From: Bacteroidales bacterium
GTDB taxonomy: Bacteria; Bacteroidota; Bacteroidia; Bacteroidales; UBA932
Reading direction: 5' to 3'
DNA length: 64,000 nt
Assembly: GCA_017428945.1 (NCBI GenBank)
Contig: JAFRPW010000005.1
Location: 52,557-116,556 of the forward strand
Shown: positions 1 to 9,813 of the stretch, piece after piece
Numbering within the stretch: the stretch's first letter is position 1
How the letters are laid out: every line of letters begins with the position of its first letter
The notes under the pieces: model-generated
Told to the model about the DNA's origin: nothing
Seen by the model: only the letters and a program-made list of their open reading frames with translations
Database searches by the model: none
Made by a program: the position numbers and the translations under genes

Positions 1-910
1 CCCCTCTTCCATGGGCGGTTATTACCCCACGTGGGTGAACTCCAACGCCATTGACGCCAAAGGTATCGACATACTTGTAAGGCATCATAACCGCTTCAGT
101 CTCCTTGGAGAGCCCCTGTATCTTGAGCTTTCCGGCAGCCTTACCTATTCCAAGACGCGCTGGCTCAAATTCAATGACGACCCCAACATCGTTGAGTGGA
201 GAAAACGCACCGGCACCACCTACGGCAGTATAATGTGCTGGCAGGCCGACGGTCTTTTCAAAAGCGAAGAAGAGATTGACAACGCCTCCTGGTACGGAAC
301 ACGCCCCAACGTGGGCGACATTAAATATATAGACCTCAACGGTGACGGCAAGATTGACGAGGACGACAAGGGCTACTTCGGCCGCAGCAACCGCCCGGAA
401 CTCACCTTCGGCCTCAACGTAAATGCCAGTTGGAAGAACTTCGACTTCAACGCCCAGTTCACAGGGGGTGCACTGTTTGACGTCTCCCTCACCGGTACTT
501 ACTATAACGACAACGACGACAACACTATCTGGACCCAGACTTTCAAGGAAGGCGGCAATTCCCCTTTGTTCCTTGTGGAGAACGCCTATAGCGAATTCAA
601 CAAAGACGGGACCTTCCCACGCATCACCCTGGCCAAAGCCGGCCACGGCGGAGACAACGGCCTGAGTTCCACCTTCTGGATAAGAGATGGAAAATATGTG
701 CGTCTGAAGACTGCGCAGCTTGGCTATACCCTGCCCAAGAAGATCACTTCCAGCCTGGGCATTCAGGCCTTCAGGTTGTTTGTGGAAGGCCAGAACCTGT
801 TCACCATAGACGGACTTCCGGAAGGCATTGATCCGGAGTCCCCCGGAGTGAACAACGGATATTACCCGCAACAGCGTCTCATGATGGGCGGCATAACCAT
901 TACTTTCTAA
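1..910 (+). CDS. SusC/RagA-family TonB-dependent receptor, C-terminal part (5' end outside window)
   Basis: The reading frame is open from the left edge, so this is the last ~302 residues of a longer gene; the ATG at position 11 is internal. The sequence has SusC barrel features: an Asp-rich Ca-binding-like segment (DLNGDGKIDEDD, about residue 115), alternating aromatic beta strands, the late motif IRDGKYVRLKTAQLGYTLPKK, and a C-terminal strand ending in Phe. SusC proteins are outer-membrane barrels that import oligosaccharides with a SusD lid. It is followed after 14 bp by susD, the standard order. The TonB box and plug are not in the window, so the substrate cannot be judged from this piece. 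Confidence 0.93.
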   Translation, partial: PSSMGGYYPTWVNSNAIDAKGIDILVRHHNRFSLLGEPLYLELSGSLTYSKTRWLKFNDDPNIVEWRKRTGTTYGSIMCWQADGLFKSEEEIDNASWYGTRPNVGDIKYIDLNGDGKIDEDDKGYFGRSNRPELTFGLNVNASWKNFDFNAQFTGGALFDVSLTGTYYNDNDDNTIWTQTFKEGGNSPLFLVENAYSEFNKDGTFPRITLAKAGHGGDNGLSSTFWIRDGKYVRLKTAQLGYTLPKKITSSLGIQAFRLFVEGQNLFTIDGLPEGIDPESPGVNNGYYPQQRLMMGGITITF

Positions 911-916
911 AGGAGG
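909..916 (+). promoter_or_regulatory. Strong Shine-Dalgarno site for susD
   Basis: An AAAGGAGG stretch lies 8 nt before the ATG at 925 and overlaps the end of the susC stop region. Most genes in this window, as is usual in Bacteroidota, lack a clear Shine-Dalgarno sequence, so this one stands out and fixes the start. Confidence 0.6.
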
Positions 917-924
917 TTCGAGCT

Positions 925-2568
925 ATGAAAAAAATTATCACTCTCTTTATGGCAACAGCCCTTGCAGTGTCTTGCGGGGACCTTCTGGATATGACTCCGA
1001 GAGGCAGCGTCTCTGCCAAGACCATGTGGGAAAGCACCCGGAATGCCGAGTATTCAATAAATCATCTGTTCTCATACATCTGGTCTTACAACGCATATCC
1101 CACCCAGCTGGGCCTCACCGAAGCTCTGACCGACGAGCTCAAGTACACCTCGTACAACTTCAACGCAATGGCCCTCATCCCCTCCTATATCGCATACTAC
1201 GAATCTACGGTAACAACCGGCACAATAGATGTTTACCTTGGAATGTGGGGTTCCTTGTACGTGGCCGTGAGAGAAACCAACGAGGCTCTTAACTACCTGC
1301 GCACTTACGGTCAGATGTCGGACGAGGACAAAACCCGCCTCAGCGCCGAGCTCCGCTTCCTCAGAGCTTACTTCTACTTTGAACTTGCAAAACGTTACAA
1401 GGACATTATCCTCTACGACGAAGACCTTTCCAAGATAAGCAAGGACAAGGCCCTTTCACCTGAAAGCGAAGTGTGGGATTTCATCCAGGCCGACCTTGAC
1501 TTTGCCGCAGCAAACCTTCCCGCTCAGGCAAAGGCAGGCGGAAGGATAAACCAGGGAATGGCATACGCCCTCATCTCCCGCGCAATGCTTTATGCGCAAC
1601 GCTGGGATGCTGTAATCGATGCGGCAGACAAGGTAAAGGAGCTTGGCTACACCCTGGAAAAGAACTATGCCGATTCCTATTCAAAGGCCCTGTCGGCAGG
1701 AAACACAGAGGCAATTCTTCAATACACATTCTCAAGGGCCAACAACATAGTCCACGATTTTAACTTCTACTACACTCCGGGCGGAGATTACACTGTTGAA
1801 GAGAGTACCGGCGGCGCCTATGCGGTTCCCACACAGGAACTTGTGGAGAGCTATGAACTGGCAACCGGCGGGTTCCCCAACTGGGCTCCCTGGCACGGAA
1901 CGTCATCCTCAAACCCGCCCTACGCTCTTCTGGAGCCTCGTTTCCAGGCCACCATCCTCTATAACGGCAGTTCCTGGAAAGACCGCGCAATCGAGCCTTA
2001 CATAGGCGGCACGGACGGCTGGGCCAAGTGGAAAACGGAGAAGAAGCCTGACGGCAAAACCGTAACCGGCTATTATATGAGAAAGCTTGTCGATGAGACT
2101 TACAATGTCAACACCTCCGGAAGCAGCCAGCCTTTCACCTTCCTCCGCTACGGAGAGGTTCTCCTGAACAAGGCGGAAGCCTGTTATCAGACGGCCGATT
2201 ATGCCGGTGCCAATGCCGCTGTAAAGGAAATCCGGGACCGCGTAGGACTGCCCTACACAGACAAAAGCGGAGACAATCTCTGGAAAGCCATTGTCCAGGA
2301 AAGGAAAGTGGAGCTGGCCTTCGAAGGCCTGCGCTACTGGGATTTGAGGCGTTGGAAAGTTGCCGCCAAGAACTATCCGGAAGGTCTCTCCGGATATCAG
2401 CAGCACGGACTTATGATAGAAAAAACAGGAGATGACAGCTTCCGATACACATACGTTTCCGTGGATGAGAAGGACCGCAATTTCCCGGAGCGCCTGTATC
2501 GCTTTCCTATGCCAGAAAGCGAACTCTCTTCAAATGCCCTTGTAGACCAATATGACGAATGGAAGTAA
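925..2568 (+). CDS. SusD/RagB-family nutrient-binding outer-membrane lipoprotein
   Basis: A 547-residue protein with a lipoprotein signal (Cys17 in LAVSCGD), followed by SusD features: the N-terminal LLDMTPRG segment, a helical TPR-like region around residues 130-260 (RFLRAYFYFELAKRY), and the C-terminal block ERKVELAFEGLRYWDLRRWK typical of the family. SusD proteins cap the SusC barrel and bind the glycan. It is the second gene of a plus-strand operon that runs to about 8.4 kb. The length fits the family (500-650). The ligand is unknown; the following genes suggest a sugar-phosphodiester or amino-sugar glycan, which is inference. Confidence 0.95.
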   Translation: MKKIITLFMATALAVSCGDLLDMTPRGSVSAKTMWESTRNAEYSINHLFSYIWSYNAYPTQLGLTEALTDELKYTSYNFNAMALIPSYIAYYESTVTTGTIDVYLGMWGSLYVAVRETNEALNYLRTYGQMSDEDKTRLSAELRFLRAYFYFELAKRYKDIILYDEDLSKISKDKALSPESEVWDFIQADLDFAAANLPAQAKAGGRINQGMAYALISRAMLYAQRWDAVIDAADKVKELGYTLEKNYADSYSKALSAGNTEAILQYTFSRANNIVHDFNFYYTPGGDYTVEESTGGAYAVPTQELVESYELATGGFPNWAPWHGTSSSNPPYALLEPRFQATILYNGSSWKDRAIEPYIGGTDGWAKWKTEKKPDGKTVTGYYMRKLVDETYNVNTSGSSQPFTFLRYGEVLLNKAEACYQTADYAGANAAVKEIRDRVGLPYTDKSGDNLWKAIVQERKVELAFEGLRYWDLRRWKVAAKNYPEGLSGYQQHGLMIEKTGDDSFRYTYVSVDEKDRNFPERLYRFPMPESELSSNALVDQYDEWK

Positions 2569-2572
2569 TGCT

Positions 2573-4327
2573 ATGAAAAAGATATTCCACATAATCCTGC
2601 TCGCGGCGGTTTGCCTTCAGGCGTGCCACACTCCGGAGTATGTACTTCCCACAGCTACGGAAAGGCAGGGGCTCACCAGCCTGACGGCCATTCTGACTTC
2701 CGGACAGTACGAGGGTCAGGAATTGGCCAAATATGCCATAACAAATCCTGAAGAAACAGACTATGTAATACCCATCCCCTGGTATTACCCGGAAGCATCC
2801 GATGACGAGACGCTGGTCCATATGCTCAAACTCCGCATCCAGGCCCAGCTTCAGCCCAACTGGAAAATTACGCCGACGCTTGGTATCCTGGACCTCACGG
2901 AGGTGAACAAGTTTACCCTGACGGACCCTTACGGGAATTCAAAAGATATAACCATTACCGGCAAGCGCTTTAAACCCACCTCCTGCAGCCTTCTGGCAAT
3001 GATGGTAGAGGACGTAAAGACTTCCTGCGTGGTATATGAAGATGATTCAAAGATACTCATACCATATCTTGACGATCTCTCTTCCGTGAGCATTTCCGGC
3101 CAGGTGTCACCACACGCCACTATCACAAAAGTCAACGGAAAGACATTCTCCACGAGCGGAAAGTTCAACCTCAACACCGGAGCCACCGTAACAGTTACGG
3201 CGGGAGACGGAACAACGACAAAGACATACAACGTGGAGCAGGGTATTCCCGCACTTCTTCCTCAGGGAATGAGGGAGGAGTCGGTAGCCCTTCTCTCCTG
3301 CGTGGACCCCGTAACCGGTACAGGCCTGCCGCCGTTCAGCACCAAGTGCTATGTTTCGCTTGCCGGAATAGACACCAGGATGATAGTGGCAACCGGCGAA
3401 GGACGCACTCCTTTTGTGGTTAACGCCTTCACCGGAACCAAGGAAGGGGAAATGGTGCTTGGAGATGCAGTTGCCGACTGCATCACCAACGATGACGCCG
3501 GACATATACTGATCTGCAACTTTGCTCTTGGCGGGGACAGTGCCCAGACTGTCAATATCTGGATGACAGACTCCCCCGATACTGCGCCCACGCTCATACA
3601 TTCCTTCACCAACCCGCTTATGTTCCCCATCGGCCACAGAATGAAGGTTCTTGGAGATGTTACCTCCGATGCGGTGATATCCTTTACTACGGAAGGCATA
3701 GCCGGAGTGTCCACAAGTTCCACCATATGCTTCCTGACGACAGAGGGCGGTGTGTTCTCCGAAGAAATCGGCACCAAGGACTTTGCCGCTTTCAATCTTG
3801 GATGGGGCGCCGCACCTGTGAATTTTGCCACCGCAGTTCCCGCATCGCTCAATCCCGTGCGCGACGGCTGGTTCATTGACTATTATGAGGGAAATTCCGA
3901 TCCAAGCATTGCGCATGGAAACCAGGACTGTTACATCCTTCACTATATTAGCGGCAAGGACAAGGACAACTGGATAGACCTTGTGGGCAACTGGGCTCAC
4001 AACCCCAACTGCCTGGACATCAAGACTTTCAATGGAGCCAGATACCTTACATTGTTTGCAGTGAGCCATTTCCCCGAATGGGATATCCGCCCTCGCATCC
4101 GCCTGTACGATGCAACGTCTCCCGCTTCTATGACAACATCCGCAGAGCCTATTCTAAAGGAAGACAACATGAAATCCTTCCAAAAGAGCACTACAAACAG
4201 TGATTTCGGCGCTTCCGGCGACGTTGCCCTGGTCCCTTCAAAGGATGGTTACCGCCTGTATATTTACTTTTATGACCACCACGCCCACTCCATTGGTGCA
4301 TACGTGGCAGACTGCTTTGAAATATGA
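2573..4327 (+). CDS. Surface lipoprotein of SusCD operon, DUF5018/DUF4623-like
   Basis: The start at 2573 (MKKIFHIILLAAVCLQAC, lipidated Cys18) is preferred over an in-frame ATG 21 bp upstream that lies inside susD. The product is 584 residues. After the signal there are beta-rich Ig-like segments (about 95-230: repeated VSISGQVSP and VTVTAGDGTTTKTYNV patterns), then a region with repeated strands and the motif CITNDDAGHILICN near residue 305. The same ITNDDAG motif occurs in the lipoprotein at 6714, so the two are probably related propeller-like proteins. Position after susD suggests a cell-surface glycan-binding protein. I recall similar proteins under DUF5018 or DUF4623, but the family assignment is from memory and uncertain. 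Confidence 0.7.
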   Translation: MKKIFHIILLAAVCLQACHTPEYVLPTATERQGLTSLTAILTSGQYEGQELAKYAITNPEETDYVIPIPWYYPEASDDETLVHMLKLRIQAQLQPNWKITPTLGILDLTEVNKFTLTDPYGNSKDITITGKRFKPTSCSLLAMMVEDVKTSCVVYEDDSKILIPYLDDLSSVSISGQVSPHATITKVNGKTFSTSGKFNLNTGATVTVTAGDGTTTKTYNVEQGIPALLPQGMREESVALLSCVDPVTGTGLPPFSTKCYVSLAGIDTRMIVATGEGRTPFVVNAFTGTKEGEMVLGDAVADCITNDDAGHILICNFALGGDSAQTVNIWMTDSPDTAPTLIHSFTNPLMFPIGHRMKVLGDVTSDAVISFTTEGIAGVSTSSTICFLTTEGGVFSEEIGTKDFAAFNLGWGAAPVNFATAVPASLNPVRDGWFIDYYEGNSDPSIAHGNQDCYILHYISGKDKDNWIDLVGNWAHNPNCLDIKTFNGARYLTLFAVSHFPEWDIRPRIRLYDATSPASMTTSAEPILKEDNMKSFQKSTTNSDFGASGDVALVPSKDGYRLYIYFYDHHAHSIGAYVADCFEI

Positions 4328-5334
4328 AAAAGTTTGCAATCATACTCGCCGCCTTTGCCATGGCGGCATGTTCCTCAAAAGGAGGCGACATCCCTTCAGA
4401 ATGGCCCTGGAACGACCCCGACGCCGATGACCAGCCCTGGGTAGAGGTGACGGACGGCAGCTTCGGGACTCTTCCCGATTATATCAGGATTTACCACTCT
4501 CCGGATGTTCTCAAGGGGAAGAATGCCGTGGCCTGGATTGCTACGGCCGACCTTTCAAAAGCTCAGTTCCATGTATGGGGGCTCAATGACCCGGAACTGG
4601 ACGGCAGCGAAGATGCCCTTAAAACTCCCACACAGGCTTACAATGCCTTCGGTGCCCCGGCGCTTGTTGTAAACGGCGGCTACTTCTACGTATCCGATGG
4701 AACCAACTATCCCGCAAGTCTTGCTGTAGAAAACGGCAAACTGCTGTCTCCCAACATCAATTACGCCTCTGAAGACTGGGTGACCATGTATTACCCCACC
4801 AAGGCAGCATTCGTACAGCATGCCGACGGGTCCCTTGAGGTTGGCTGGACATATTTCTCCGATGCGGACAACCATTTCTTCTATCCCGCACCTTCAGAAA
4901 ACGACATGGCCGGAGATCCCAAGCCCATCCCTGACGCGTCATATCCCGAGGGAGGTAAAGCTTTTGAGGCAAAAACCGCTATCGGAGCCGGCCCGGTTCT
5001 TTTGAAGAACGGAGATATAGTCAATTCCTGGCGGTTCGAATGCGTCCCGGGAGACTATGATGTGAATTGCCTTGGTGAGGCGCCGAGGACTGCTGTAGGC
5101 AAGACCGCCGAAGGGCTTCTGGTACTGTTTGTGTGCGAAGGAAGGAATATGACCGAAGGAGTTCCGGGATATTCCACCGAGAATGTAGCGAAAATACTAA
5201 AGGAGTTTGGCTGCACAGACGCCATAAACCTTGACGGAGGCGGTTCCAGCTGCCTTCTTATAAATGGAATAGAAACCATAAAACCTTCGGACGGCGCGCA
5301 ACGTTCCGTAGGAAGTTGCATCTATATTAAGTAG
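4324..5334 (+). CDS. Phosphodiester glycosidase (NAGPA-domain) lipoprotein
   Basis: A 336-residue lipoprotein (Cys16, AMAACSS) whose start overlaps the previous stop (ATGA). Residues about 100-336 match the NAGPA/DUF2233 family: GGYFYVSDGTNYPASLAVENG, then ARTAVGKTAEGLLVLF-like strands (seen as RTAVGKTAEGLLVLFVCEGR), then the diagnostic INLDGGGSSCLLING near the end. In mammals the family removes GlcNAc from GlcNAc-alpha-1-phosphodiester on mannose-6-phosphate; bacterial members cleave sugar-1-phosphodiester bonds. In a SusCD operon it would act in the periplasm or at the surface on a phosphodiester-containing glycan. The exact substrate is not shown by the sequence. Confidence 0.88.
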   Translation: MKKFAIILAAFAMAACSSKGGDIPSEWPWNDPDADDQPWVEVTDGSFGTLPDYIRIYHSPDVLKGKNAVAWIATADLSKAQFHVWGLNDPELDGSEDALKTPTQAYNAFGAPALVVNGGYFYVSDGTNYPASLAVENGKLLSPNINYASEDWVTMYYPTKAAFVQHADGSLEVGWTYFSDADNHFFYPAPSENDMAGDPKPIPDASYPEGGKAFEAKTAIGAGPVLLKNGDIVNSWRFECVPGDYDVNCLGEAPRTAVGKTAEGLLVLFVCEGRNMTEGVPGYSTENVAKILKEFGCTDAINLDGGGSSCLLINGIETIKPSDGAQRSVGSCIYIK

Positions 5335-5337
5335 AGA

Positions 5338-6705
5338 GTGAAGACCATTTGGCTGCACATATTGCCGTTTCTGGTGCTTCTTGGCGCGTGCTACAACAAG
5401 CCCGTGACAGAAGAACCCGCTCCGGAACCGGAACCTGAACCTCAGGTGGAAACGCCTGAGGGAAAGCCGCGTTATGTGTGGATTGACGCGTCGGCCAACT
5501 TCTACTACTACGCCAACGACAAAGCTTATATCGCAAAGGAGCTGAAACAACTGGCCGACTGCGGTTTCACGGACATCATCGTGGATGTAAGGCCCACGGA
5601 AGGCACCGTTCTATGGAATTCAAAAGTGGCCCCCCAGGCAAAACGGCTCGCCGCATGGATTAATTCTTCTTACCGCTTCGTAGAACGTGAGGCCAGCTGG
5701 GACTATCTTCAGGCCTTCATTGATTCCGGGCGGGCGGCCGGACTGAGGGTACATGCTGCAATAAACACTTTCGTGTGCGGCTATGGCGGGTATTACGGAC
5801 TTGAAAGCGAAGGGCCCGTCTTCTCCGGAGAGATACCGGAAACCTGGGCCGCCATGGACTGGGACGGGGAAACTGTTTCCAGCAGTTTCTATCCCGGTGT
5901 TCAAGGTACCGTATTTATGAATCCGGCCAGTGACGATGTCCAGGAATATGTCTTGAAACTTCTCAAGGAACTTGCCGTCTATGATCTTGACGGCATTGTG
6001 CTTGACAGATGCAGATACGACGACAACGGTCTCAGAAGCGAGTTTTCCGACATCTCCAGACAAAAATTCACGGAATATCTTGGCAGGGAGCCTGTGGCAT
6101 GGCCGATGATGAAAACAGAACCTTCCACACTGCCGTATCCGCTTGGAGAGGAACAGAAAGCGTGGCTTACCTTCCGCGCCAAGACCATACATGATTTCAT
6201 AGTCAAAGCGGCCCGCACGGTTCATGCCGTGAACGGCAACATGAAATTCGGCGTATACGTGGGCGCCTGGTACTCTTCTTATTACAGCAGCGGAGTAAAC
6301 TGGGCAAGCCCTGAATACCTGACTCACAATAAATATGCACAGTGGGCGGACAAGGATTATCACAACTACGGCTTTGCAGACCACTGCGACTACATGTTCC
6401 TTGGCTGTTATGCCACTACATCAAGCATTTACGGTACCGGAGAATGGAAAATGGAAGGCTTTGCCAAACAGGGGAAAGACCTCCTTATGGGAGCGACGGA
6501 ATTTGCGGGCGGCCCGGATATCGGCAATCCCGATTACTGGCATCAGGGCGGGAAAAGCGCCTATATTCCAAAGACATTCGATGCGATAACCAAGTATGCA
6601 GACGGTTATTTTGTATTTGACCTCTGCCACATACGTATGTTTGAATACTGGACTGCATTCAAGACAACTTTTAACGATTACCTCAACACATTAACCAATA
6701 AATAG
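5338..6705 (+). CDS. GHL10-type (family 10 hydrolase-like, YngK/DigH-like) lipoprotein
   Basis: GTG start three bases after the previous stop; 455 residues with a lipoprotein signal (Cys18, LLGACYNK) and a Pro/Glu-rich linker. From residue 44 the TIM-barrel of the glycosyl-hydrolase-like 10 family is visible: YVWIDASANFYY, FTDIIVDVRPTEG, GLRVHAAINTFV, LDGIVLDRCRYDD and GVYVGAWYSSYY. Family relatives in Escherichia coli (DigH) cut peptidoglycan glycan strands lacking stem peptides. Here the operon context suggests glycan breakdown outside the cell. A close paralog lies at 13442-14725 on the other strand. The substrate remains open. Confidence 0.85.
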   Translation: MKTIWLHILPFLVLLGACYNKPVTEEPAPEPEPEPQVETPEGKPRYVWIDASANFYYYANDKAYIAKELKQLADCGFTDIIVDVRPTEGTVLWNSKVAPQAKRLAAWINSSYRFVEREASWDYLQAFIDSGRAAGLRVHAAINTFVCGYGGYYGLESEGPVFSGEIPETWAAMDWDGETVSSSFYPGVQGTVFMNPASDDVQEYVLKLLKELAVYDLDGIVLDRCRYDDNGLRSEFSDISRQKFTEYLGREPVAWPMMKTEPSTLPYPLGEEQKAWLTFRAKTIHDFIVKAARTVHAVNGNMKFGVYVGAWYSSYYSSGVNWASPEYLTHNKYAQWADKDYHNYGFADHCDYMFLGCYATTSSIYGTGEWKMEGFAKQGKDLLMGATEFAGGPDIGNPDYWHQGGKSAYIPKTFDAITKYADGYFVFDLCHIRMFEYWTAFKTTFNDYLNTLTNK

Positions 6706-6713
6706 TTTATACT

Positions 6714-8402
6714 ATGAAAAGATTCTTTTATCTCGCAGCAGCGGCTCTTGTAGCCCTGTGGTCCTGCCAGGAGAAGGTTGACCCTACGACCGATCCTGAT
6801 CCCGATTCCATCACCATCACTTCCGATGCCGTGGTCAACATTGATGCCGAGTCTTCAATCACCACCGTTACCTTCAAGACAAACGCAGCATGGAAGGCAA
6901 ATGCCGACCAGGAATTCCTGGTTCTTGACGTAACTTCCGGCGAAGCCACCGAAGAAGGAAAGATTAAGGTTACCGCCCAGAACCTCCCCACTGATGAATA
7001 TGGCCGCGTAGGCCATATGCACATAGTTGCCGGCAAAGCAGAGGCTCTTGTGACCTTCATGCAGGGTAAAGTCTTCATCGTAAACGGCGCCCCTGACCAG
7101 ACTGTTGAGGGAGGAAAAGCCGAATTCGATGTCACCACCAATATTCCGGAATACGACGTGAAAATTTACGACTCTTTTGACTGGGCTCCTGCAACCTATG
7201 ACAAGGCAACCGGCAAGGGAAGTTTCAACGTAGCAAAGAACGAAGGCTATGACGGACGTCAGGCTTATGTAAAGTTCACCGTTTCCGCCATTCAGGTTCC
7301 CGTTTACGACGATGAGGGAAATCTTGTTGAGGGCGAAACTCAGGATGCCGTCTATCGTGCATACGTTTATCAGGCGGGACACTCCAGCCTGGCATGGCAG
7401 AAGGCACTCCCGGCCGATTTTAGCGTGGCCAACTCCGACGAACCCATCCACGACGCCACTGCCTCCATCGCCCTGTTCAACGGCAAGATTCTTGTTTCCG
7501 ACGCAACTGTCGTCCGTGCATACGATCCCGCTACAGGAGATGCCTCCACGGTTACTATCCCCGGCGACCTTCCCGTGCAGTCCATCACCAACGATGACGC
7601 CGGCAACCTCCTGTTTGCCGAACTTATGCCTTACTTGGGTGTAGGACGCATCTATGCCGTAAAAGCCAACGACACAGCCATGTCAAATCCCGTGTGCCTT
7701 ATTCCTTGGGTGAACGAGGCCTGGTCGGGTTCTCGCGGTGCCGATAAGGTGGCCGCCAAGGGCGATGTCTTTGGAAACGGTATCGTAACTATGATTTACG
7801 GCGGTGTAGGCTCATATGGCGGAGCCACTTACGGCCTTGCTTGGGAAGTCAAGAACGGCAGCGCCGATGTGTTCGATTACAACGAATGGAACAAGTCTAC
7901 CCACCGCATCAACAATGACGCCTGGCTCACCATGCCTGAACTTGGCGATGACCTCTGGCTCTCCAACCGTGCAGTCTTTGTTCCTGCCGGCCCCGCAGCT
8001 TCTGACGGCTTCTTCTACAGCGGCTATGATGGCCTCTACAACCTCTATTATTACGACGGCTCAGCCTGGACAGCTGTTGCAGAAGGCCTTGGCGACTGGG
8101 CCACCGCACCCAACGGAATGGGCACAATTACCTGGGACGGCAAGAAGATTCTGGCTGTTGTAGGAATGGCATACTTCCCTCATTGGGGCATGCCTGCAAC
8201 ACTCTATATCTTTGACGTGACCAATCCCAAGGAGCCCGTTCTCCTTTCTTCAAACCAGTACTCTGCTGAAAACTATCTCCACGATGCAGCCGAGGCTGCC
8301 ACAACCGATGTTGTCCTTGCCGTTGAAGGCAACGACCTCACCGCTACCGTGGTTGACTCTGCCTGGGGAGTTCTCTTCAAGGCAAAGTATCCCAAGCTCT
8401 AA
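6714..8402 (+). CDS. BACON-domain lipoprotein, propeller-like C-terminal region
   Basis: A 562-residue lipoprotein (Cys18, LWSCQEK) with an Asp/Pro-rich spacer. Residues about 35-118 resemble a BACON domain (AESSITTVTFKTNAAWKA, then VTFMQGKVF), a beta-sandwich linked to glycan or mucin binding. A second beta-sandwich follows to about residue 225. The C-terminal part (about 230-560) has repeated strands with SITNDDAGNLLFAEL and KGDVFGNGIVTMIYGG, related to the lipoprotein at 2573. It is the last gene before a strong terminator, so it probably closes the operon. It is likely a surface glycan-binding protein; no catalytic motif is visible. Confidence 0.75.
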   Translation: MKRFFYLAAAALVALWSCQEKVDPTTDPDPDSITITSDAVVNIDAESSITTVTFKTNAAWKANADQEFLVLDVTSGEATEEGKIKVTAQNLPTDEYGRVGHMHIVAGKAEALVTFMQGKVFIVNGAPDQTVEGGKAEFDVTTNIPEYDVKIYDSFDWAPATYDKATGKGSFNVAKNEGYDGRQAYVKFTVSAIQVPVYDDEGNLVEGETQDAVYRAYVYQAGHSSLAWQKALPADFSVANSDEPIHDATASIALFNGKILVSDATVVRAYDPATGDASTVTIPGDLPVQSITNDDAGNLLFAELMPYLGVGRIYAVKANDTAMSNPVCLIPWVNEAWSGSRGADKVAAKGDVFGNGIVTMIYGGVGSYGGATYGLAWEVKNGSADVFDYNEWNKSTHRINNDAWLTMPELGDDLWLSNRAVFVPAGPAASDGFFYSGYDGLYNLYYYDGSAWTAVAEGLGDWATAPNGMGTITWDGKKILAVVGMAYFPHWGMPATLYIFDVTNPKEPVLLSSNQYSAENYLHDAAEAATTDVVLAVEGNDLTATVVDSAWGVLFKAKYPKL

Positions 8403-8415
8403 CGCTTAACCCACA

Positions 8416-8447
8416 GCCCCCGGCGGCAACACTGCCGGGGGCTTTTC
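8416..8447 (+). terminator. Rho-independent terminator ending the first SusCD operon
   Basis: A perfect 9-bp GC-rich stem (GCCCCCGGC / GCCGGGGGC at 8416-8424 and 8434-8442) with a 9-nt loop, followed by TTTTCT, 13 bp after the stop of the BACON lipoprotein. Confidence 0.9.
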
Positions 8448-8462
8448 TATAATATCCAATAA

Positions 8463-9719
8463 ATGAAAACCAAACCTAGCGCACGCGTAGTGTTCCTGGC
8501 CGTAGTGGCGGCCGTGGGAGGAATACTTTTCGGCTATGACACGGCTGTCATTTCCGGAACTACTGAAGTTGTAAAATCTCAGTTCGGCCTGTCTACGGGC
8601 CTGGAAGGATGGTATGTGGGTTGTGCTCTCATAGGCTCCATCATAGGAGTCCTGTGCGCAGGCATGCTCTCCGACTTCCTGGGCCGGAAGAAAACAATGC
8701 TCATCAGCGCCGTGCTGTTTTCAATATCGGCCATAGGATGCGCCCTGAGTGCAGATTTCACCCAGCTTGTCATATTCCGCATAATCGGCGGATTCGGAAT
8801 AGGCATCGTCTCCATCGTGTCTCCCGTATATATCTCCGAGGTGTCTCCCGCCGAGGTGCGCGGCACTATGGTCAGCCTGTACCAGCTGTTCATCACCATA
8901 GGTTTCCTGCTGGCATACCTAGCCAATTTCCTGATCCTGCGGGCAACTGAGATGCCGGATTACTGGAGACCCATGCTTGGAGCAGAGGCCATTCCCGACC
9001 TGCTTTTCCTGATTCTTATTTTCTTTATTCCCGAAAGTCCCCGCTGGCTGGCCGTCCGCGGACAGCGCCAGGACAACAGCGAGGCCTGGAAGGCTCTACG
9101 CGAAAAAGGCATTCTCAAGGCCGTCCTCATAGGCTCGGCAATTGCCATCCTGGGCCAGTTCATGGGTGTCAACGCCGTCCTGTACTATGGCCCCAAGATC
9201 TTTGCCGATGCCGGCTTCCAGGATCCGCTGTTCTCCACTGTGCTGGTTGGCGTTGTGAACATGCTCACTACGTTTATCGCCCTGGCAATCATAGACAAGG
9301 TGGGACGCAAGAACCTTGTATGGTGGGGAGTAGGCGGAATGATTTTCTGCCTGCTGATGATAGGTCTCTATTTCCTGCCATTCACAAGCCTTCCTACCTG
9401 GTTCATGCTAGTATTCTTCCTGCTATACGTTTTCTGCACGGCCATTTCCATAAGCGCCGTGGTATTTGTCCTGCTATCGGAAATGTACCCCAACAGGGTG
9501 CGCGGCCTGGCTATGTCCATTGCCGGATTTGCCTTGTGGATAGGCACTTACCTCATTGGCCAGCTCACCCCATGGATGCTGGAGAACCTTACTCCCGCCG
9601 GCACATTCTTCCTCTTTGCCTTCATGTGCATCCCGTACCTCTGGATTATGTATAAGCATGTGCCTGATACTACAGGAAAGACCCTGGAAGAAATTGAAGA
9701 CTACTGGCGCAACAGTTGA
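8463..9719 (+). CDS. Sugar-porter family MFS transporter
   Basis: A 418-residue inner-membrane protein with about 12 hydrophobic segments. It carries sugar-porter signatures: GYDTAVISG at the first helix, DFLGRKK after TM2, PESPRWL after TM6, and SEMYPNRVRGLAMS before TM10. It is somewhat shorter than XylE-like porters (about 460-490), with a short central loop. Sugar porters move monosaccharides by H+ symport or facilitation. It begins 16 bp after the terminator of the upstream operon, so it likely has its own promoter although I see no clear one. It would take up the sugar released by the neighbouring hydrolases; which sugar is unknown. Confidence 0.9.
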   Translation: MKTKPSARVVFLAVVAAVGGILFGYDTAVISGTTEVVKSQFGLSTGLEGWYVGCALIGSIIGVLCAGMLSDFLGRKKTMLISAVLFSISAIGCALSADFTQLVIFRIIGGFGIGIVSIVSPVYISEVSPAEVRGTMVSLYQLFITIGFLLAYLANFLILRATEMPDYWRPMLGAEAIPDLLFLILIFFIPESPRWLAVRGQRQDNSEAWKALREKGILKAVLIGSAIAILGQFMGVNAVLYYGPKIFADAGFQDPLFSTVLVGVVNMLTTFIALAIIDKVGRKNLVWWGVGGMIFCLLMIGLYFLPFTSLPTWFMLVFFLLYVFCTAISISAVVFVLLSEMYPNRVRGLAMSIAGFALWIGTYLIGQLTPWMLENLTPAGTFFLFAFMCIPYLWIMYKHVPDTTGKTLEEIEDYWRNS

Positions 9720-9813
9720 GACATGGGTGGCCGTGACGGCAAATAGTTGATTATTATATAGTTACATACTTATCCATGGGCGTATTTACCAAAGGACAAA
9801 CACTTAAGACACT

